DNA of 8,972 nt from Synergistaceae bacterium. GTDB taxonomy: Bacteria; Synergistota; Synergistia; Synergistales; Aminobacteriaceae. How positions within the stretch are numbered: the stretch's first letter is position 1; each line of letters starts with the position of its first letter. Shown here piece by piece: positions 5,563 to 8,972 of the stretch. The notes below the pieces were generated by a model that was given only the letters and a program-made list of their open reading frames with translations, did no database searches and was not told the DNA's origin. Where the stretch lies: contig JAISSA010000203.1 in NCBI GenBank assembly GCA_031273365.1, forward strand, positions 1 through 8,972, in the 5' to 3' direction. A program made the translations under genes and the position numbers.

Positions 5563-7434
5563 TCATTGCGAACCGCACGCAAAACCGCCGGACAGGAACT
5601 GTCCCGCGTAGAGGTCGTGATATTCTCCCCCGCGGGCGAGCAGCTCCGCGTGGTTGCCCCGTTCCACGATTTCCCCGTCCTTCATCACCAGAATTTTGTC
5701 GGCGTTGCGTATGGTCCCCGGTCGGTGGGCGATGACGAAGCTGGTGCGCCCCTTCATCAGTTTCAGGATGGACGTCTGGAGCTGCGCCTCGGTGCGCGTG
5801 TCGATGTTGCTCGTCGCCTCGTCCAGCACCAGCAGAGGCGGGTCTGTCAGCAGCACGCGGCTTATCGCGAGGAGCTGACGCTGCCCCCTGCTCAGGTTGG
5901 AGGCCTCCTCCGTCAGCAGCGTCCGATATCCGTCGGGGAGCAGGCGGATGAAGTCGTGAGCTCCGGCCGCCGTCGCGGCTCGGATGACCTCCGCCTCCGT
6001 CGCCTCCGGTCGACCCCAGGCGATGTTCGCCATCACCGTATCGGCAAAGAGAAACGTGTCCTGCAAAACGATCCCGAGAGAACGACGCAGGCTTTCCAGC
6101 GTCAGATCCCGGATGTCGTGTCCGTCTATCGAGATGCGCCCCTCCCGGACGTCGTAAAAACGGGCCAGCAGGTTGACGACCGTGGTCTTCCCCGCCCCGG
6201 TGTGCCCCACGATGGCCAGAGATTCCCCGGCCTTCACGGCGAAATCGATACCCTTCAGAATGGGATGCCCCTGCCTGTAGCCGAAGACGACGCCGCGAAA
6301 TTCGACGTCGCCCCGGACGCGCCGCAGGGCGACGGCTCCCGGAGATTCCGTGATTTCGGGGACCTCGTCCAGCGTCCAAAACACCCGCTCCGCGCCGGCG
6401 ATGGCGGTTTGGATCGTGTTCAGCTGAGTCGCCATTTCGTTCAGGGGACGGGCGAAGGTTCTGGAGTAGAGCAGGAACGTCTGAATGAGGCCTGCTGTGG
6501 CAAGCCCCCGCAGAGCCAGCCACCCGCCCGCCGTCACCACCACGATGTAATTCAGGTTCGCGCAGAAATGGAGAAGAGGGATCAGGAGGCCGGAGTATAT
6601 CTGCGCCTTCGTGCTCGCCCTTCGCAGGTGCTCGCTGACCTCGACGAAACGGGAGATCATCTCTTCCTCCCTGCGGAAAATTTTGACGGCGCGTATCCCG
6701 CTGACGCTTTCCTCGATCATGGCGTTGAGGTCGCCCAGACGCTTTTGCTGCTCCGTGAAGCAGGGGCGGGCATGGCGGGCGAGGACCGCGGCCCCCGCAA
6801 ACGAGAACGGGACGGCCAGCAGCACGGAGAGGGCGAGGGGCGGGCTCAGCCACAGCATCATGCACAGGGTCCCGCTCACGGACAGAAGAGCGCCGAAAAA
6901 CTGCACGACGACCTGAGCGAGGCAACTGCTTATGGTGTCGATGTCGTTCGTAAAGCGGCTCATCAGGTCGCCTTTCTGATGCGTGTCGTAATAATTCAGA
7001 GACAGGGTTTGCAGTTTTGCGAAAAGCGACTCCCGCAGCGAGCGTACGAAATTCTGCGCCACGAAGACCATGATGCGGTTCTGTCCCCACGACGCCGCGG
7101 ATCCCACGAGGTACAGGCAGGCGAGAAGGACGAGCGCGCGCGTCAGGCCGTGGAAATCCACCCTCGCCGCGAACACGCTGACGTATCGATCCAGCGCGAG
7201 CCCGATGACCACGGGGGGCAGGACGTTCATCGCCGTGGAAAGAGCGGTCAGGGCGAAGACGATCCACAATTTTGTCTTGCAGAGCCTCAGCCTCCGCCAC
7301 AGCCTCTGGAGGGTCTGCCTGCTGTTTTGGGCCTTTTCGACCGGCCGGCCGAGCCCCCGCTTCGCCCTTCCGAAGCGAGCCGCCGTCGACGGGGGTCTTT
7401 CAGTTCCAAATTTTTCAGTCCCATAAACACTCAT
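5563..7434 (-). CDS. ABC exporter half-transporter with canonical catalytic Glu and LSRGQ signature (TM288/LmrD-like)
   Basis: 623 residues: an Arg-rich cytoplasmic N-terminus of about 50 residues, six membrane helices (first near 56-78) and a C-terminal ATPase domain. Walker A is GHTGAGKTT (410-418). Walker B ends LLVLDE with the catalytic Glu at 539. The switch His is 570, in AHRPGTIRNAD, with an unusual Pro-Gly after HR. The signature is LSRGQ (514-518) instead of LSGGQ. In heterodimeric exporters such as TM287/288, LmrCD and BmrCD, this partner supplies the Walker A/B of the active site and the altered signature of the degenerate site. Start ATG 7434 is chosen because it overlaps the upstream stop as ATGA and has GGAGG 7 nt before it. 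An ATG at 7503 lies well inside the upstream gene. Substrate unknown: drug, lipid or peptide export are all possible. Confidence 0.92.
   Translation of the reverse strand: MSVYGTEKFGTERPPSTAARFGRAKRGLGRPVEKAQNSRQTLQRLWRRLRLCKTKLWIVFALTALSTAMNVLPPVVIGLALDRYVSVFAARVDFHGLTRALVLLACLYLVGSAASWGQNRIMVFVAQNFVRSLRESLFAKLQTLSLNYYDTHQKGDLMSRFTNDIDTISSCLAQVVVQFFGALLSVSGTLCMMLWLSPPLALSVLLAVPFSFAGAAVLARHARPCFTEQQKRLGDLNAMIEESVSGIRAVKIFRREEEMISRFVEVSEHLRRASTKAQIYSGLLIPLLHFCANLNYIVVVTAGGWLALRGLATAGLIQTFLLYSRTFARPLNEMATQLNTIQTAIAGAERVFWTLDEVPEITESPGAVALRRVRGDVEFRGVVFGYRQGHPILKGIDFAVKAGESLAIVGHTGAGKTTVVNLLARFYDVREGRISIDGHDIRDLTLESLRRSLGIVLQDTFLFADTVMANIAWGRPEATEAEVIRAATAAGAHDFIRLLPDGYRTLLTEEASNLSRGQRQLLAISRVLLTDPPLLVLDEATSNIDTRTEAQLQTSILKLMKGRTSFVIAHRPGTIRNADKILVMKDGEIVERGNHAELLARGGEYHDLYAGQFLSGGFACGSQ
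5586..5608 (-). terminator. Hairpin inside the last codons of the ABC gene, weak terminator candidate
   Basis: GGACAG (5590-5595) and CTGTCC (5599-5604) pair perfectly around a 3-nt loop. After one C-C mismatch the outer CGC/GCG also pair. Read on the minus strand the stem is followed by GCGGTTTTGCG, a short T-run, 21 nt before the stop. Coding constraint may explain it. It is the best hairpin at the end of this operon but weak as a terminator. Confidence 0.2.
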
Positions 7435-7445
7435 GACGTTTCCTC
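7431..7445 (-). promoter_or_regulatory. Translational coupling site (ATGA overlap with strong RBS)
   Basis: On the minus strand GGAGG (7442-7446) precedes ATG by 7 nt. That ATG shares bases with the TGA of the upstream gene (7431-7434). The arrangement sets the start of the downstream half-transporter and suggests both subunits are made in step. Confidence 0.8.
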
Positions 7446-8972
7446 CGGAACGGCCCCGGGCTGCGAGTCGCAGATGGCGCGATAGATTCCGTCGTTTTTC
7501 CAAAGCGTCCCGTGGGTTCCCCGCTCAGCGACGCGGCCCCTTTCCAGCACGAGAATCATGTCGGCCCGCATGACGGAGCTGACGCGCTGGGCCACGACGA
7601 TCTTCGTCGCTTCGAGGCGGGAAATATTCCGGCGTATCAGGGACTCCGTTCGGAAGTCGACCGAGCTGACGCAGTCGTCGAGAAGAAGGACGCCGGGATT
7701 CCCGATCAGCGCGCGTGCAATGCAGAGCCTCTGTTTCTGCCCCCCGGAAAGATTCACGCCGCGCTGGCCCACCCGGGTCGCGTACCCCCCGGGAAGGGCG
7801 CGGATGAATTCGCCCGCCGCGGCGAGTTCCGCGGCCCGCCGCACCTCCGCGTCGGTGGCGTCGGGTTTGCCCCAGCGGATGTTTTCCGCGATCGTTTCCG
7901 AAAACAGAAGGTTCTCCTGCATGACAAACCCGACGCGTCCCCGCAGCTCCCCGGGGGGAATGGTCCGCACATCCCGCCCGCCCACGAGGACACGCCCCAG
8001 CGTGGCTTCGCAGAGCCGCGGGATCAGGGACAGCAGCGTCGATTTCCCGCTCCCGATGGAGCCGATGATCCCCAGCGTTTTTCCCGGTTCCAGATGAAAG
8101 GAGACAGCGCTCAGGACCATGGATTCCTCCTGTTTTTTCCCGCCGTACGAGAAAAAGACGTTTTCGAAGGTCACGGACTGAGGCGCGGCGTTCGGGGGTG
8201 TTCTGTGTCCCGAATCGGCGGTTCGGACGACGTCGGACCCGGATCCTCCGGCCTCGAGGACCTCGGCGACCCTTGAAAAGGAGGCCTCCGCGCGGGAGAA
8301 CGCCATCAGGACGAAGGACAGGGTCATCAGGGCCTGAAGGATGTTGGCGAGGTAGCTGATGTAGGCCATGATGTCGCCGACGGTGATCCTGCCCGCCCGC
8401 ACTCCGGCGGCGCCGAAGGCGACCACGGCGACGACGCCGAGGTGCATGGCGAGCATGAGCAGCGGAATCAAAAGCACCACGATCCTGCCCGACCTGAGAG
8501 ATACGTCGCAAAGCGCCGCGTTGGCCTCCCGAAAGCGAGCCTCTTCCCGCAGCTCCCCGGAAAAGGCCTTCACGACGCGCACGCCCGCAAGATTTTCCTG
8601 CAGGACGGTATTCAGGCGGTCCAGGCGTTTTTGAGTCAGCAAAAACAGCGGAAAGGCCCTTTTGAAAACCGACGCGATGATGACCGCCAGCACCGGAATA
8701 AGAAGGATCAGGACGGAAATCAGGCTCCGGTTGATCTGCAGCGCCATAAAAATGCTCCCCGCCAGCATCAGAGGCGCGCGGATGAAAATACGCAACATGG
8801 ATTGCGACAGTTGCTGTAAAAGCGTCGTGTCGTTGGTGAGGCGGGTGATCAGGGAGCCCGTGTGGAACGATTCGATGTCGGCGAACGAAAAGGTCTGGAT
8901 CCTGCGGTATAGCCCGCAGCGCAGCGCGGCGCCGAAACGGTTGGACGCGGAGGCGGAGAGGATCATGGACAG
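7431..8972 (-). CDS. ABC exporter half-transporter with degenerate ATP site (TM287/LmrC-like), 5' end cut by window
   Basis: 513 residues are visible. The frame stays open through the window edge, so the first membrane helix and true start lie beyond 8972. The visible part has the remaining membrane helices and an ATPase domain. Walker A is GSIGSGKST (Lys codon 8043-8045). The signature is a canonical LSGGQ (7737-7751). In Walker B, LLLDD, an Asp (7674-7676) replaces the catalytic Glu. In the switch loop, VAQRVSSV, a Gln (7587-7589) replaces His. The Asp/Gln pair is the hallmark of the degenerate-site subunit of heterodimeric exporters such as TM287. The protein should therefore pair with the downstream half-transporter, whose gene overlaps its stop by 4 nt. 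A short low-complexity linker (SGSDVVRTADSG) joins the membrane and ATPase domains. Confidence 0.93.
   Translation of the reverse strand: MSMILSASASNRFGAALRCGLYRRIQTFSFADIESFHTGSLITRLTNDTTLLQQLSQSMLRIFIRAPLMLAGSIFMALQINRSLISVLILLIPVLAVIIASVFKRAFPLFLLTQKRLDRLNTVLQENLAGVRVVKAFSGELREEARFREANAALCDVSLRSGRIVVLLIPLLMLAMHLGVVAVVAFGAAGVRAGRITVGDIMAYISYLANILQALMTLSFVLMAFSRAEASFSRVAEVLEAGGSGSDVVRTADSGHRTPPNAAPQSVTFENVFFSYGGKKQEESMVLSAVSFHLEPGKTLGIIGSIGSGKSTLLSLIPRLCEATLGRVLVGGRDVRTIPPGELRGRVGFVMQENLLFSETIAENIRWGKPDATDAEVRRAAELAAAGEFIRALPGGYATRVGQRGVNLSGGQKQRLCIARALIGNPGVLLLDDCVSSVDFRTESLIRRNISRLEATKIVVAQRVSSVMRADMILVLERGRVAERGTHGTLWKNDGIYRAICDSQPGAVPEETS

Noticed and set aside
5561..5570. GTCATTGCGA, similar to the start of common dispersed intergenic repeats
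   Set aside because: Only about ten bases match and they cover the stop codon and last codon of the ABC gene; too short to call a repeat.
5423..5611. 62-codon plus-strand frame with several Cys and His near its end
   Set aside because: No ribosome site, runs antisense into the ABC gene, and the Cys/His pattern comes from the reverse reading of that gene's tail.
5560..7485. 641-codon plus-strand open frame
   Set aside because: Antisense to the ABC gene with its Walker and signature motifs; a shadow of GC-rich codon bias.
1..8972. CRISPR array, tRNA, rRNA, retron, toxin-antitoxin or phage genes
   Set aside because: I looked for repeat-spacer periodicity, cloverleaf-like stems, reverse transcriptase and small paired toxin genes and saw none.

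Overview
The window is moderately GC-rich coding DNA with several AT-rich intergenic islands. It looks like an ordinary chromosomal segment of a Gram-negative-type bacterium. Two things point to an outer-membrane organism: a Gfo/Idh/MocA dehydrogenase of the type found in lipid A sugar pathways (GnnA-like), and a secreted signal-peptide protein. The metal-transport module and the TM287/288-like ABC exporter are also common in Firmicutes and deep-branching Gram-negatives such as Synergistota. The phylum is therefore a guess and is not fixed by the sequence. No rRNA, tRNA, CRISPR array or intact transposable element is visible.

Layout, left to right. (i) 1-104: AT-rich stretch with three tandem perfect hairpins and an open frame that could be the 3' end of a plus-strand gene. 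(ii) 94-1047 (minus): secreted protein of unknown function whose last codons run into the AT-rich stretch. (iii) 1048-1577: about 530 bp without a convincing gene, AT-rich in its right half, with small palindromes; it lies between divergent genes. (iv) 1578-2546 (plus): Gfo/Idh/MocA dehydrogenase, followed by a triple GC-rich hairpin (2574-2627). (v) 2649-5381 (plus): a three-gene metal-transport operon. It has a good sigma70-type promoter and an 11-bp direct repeat in the leader, then a small one-TM protein (DUF6110-like), a P1B-type ATPase with an N-terminal HMA_2-like domain and an SCA metal motif, and a stand-alone HMA_2-like protein. (vi) 5382-5562: convergent intergenic region with an 8-bp direct repeat. 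(vii) 5563-8972 (minus): two ABC half-transporters overlapping by 4 nt; the upstream one is cut by the window end.

How the genes work together. The three metal genes are contiguous (3-nt gap, then a 4-nt overlap) and probably form one unit: a pump plus two small accessory proteins that may sense, recruit or deliver the ion. The two ABC genes form a heterodimeric exporter. One nucleotide-binding site is degenerate by complementary changes in both subunits: Asp for the catalytic Glu and Gln for the switch His in one, and an LSRGQ signature in the other. No wholly new system is evident. The items most worth a second look are the metal operon's leader and accessory proteins, the hairpin-rich left edge and the composition break there.
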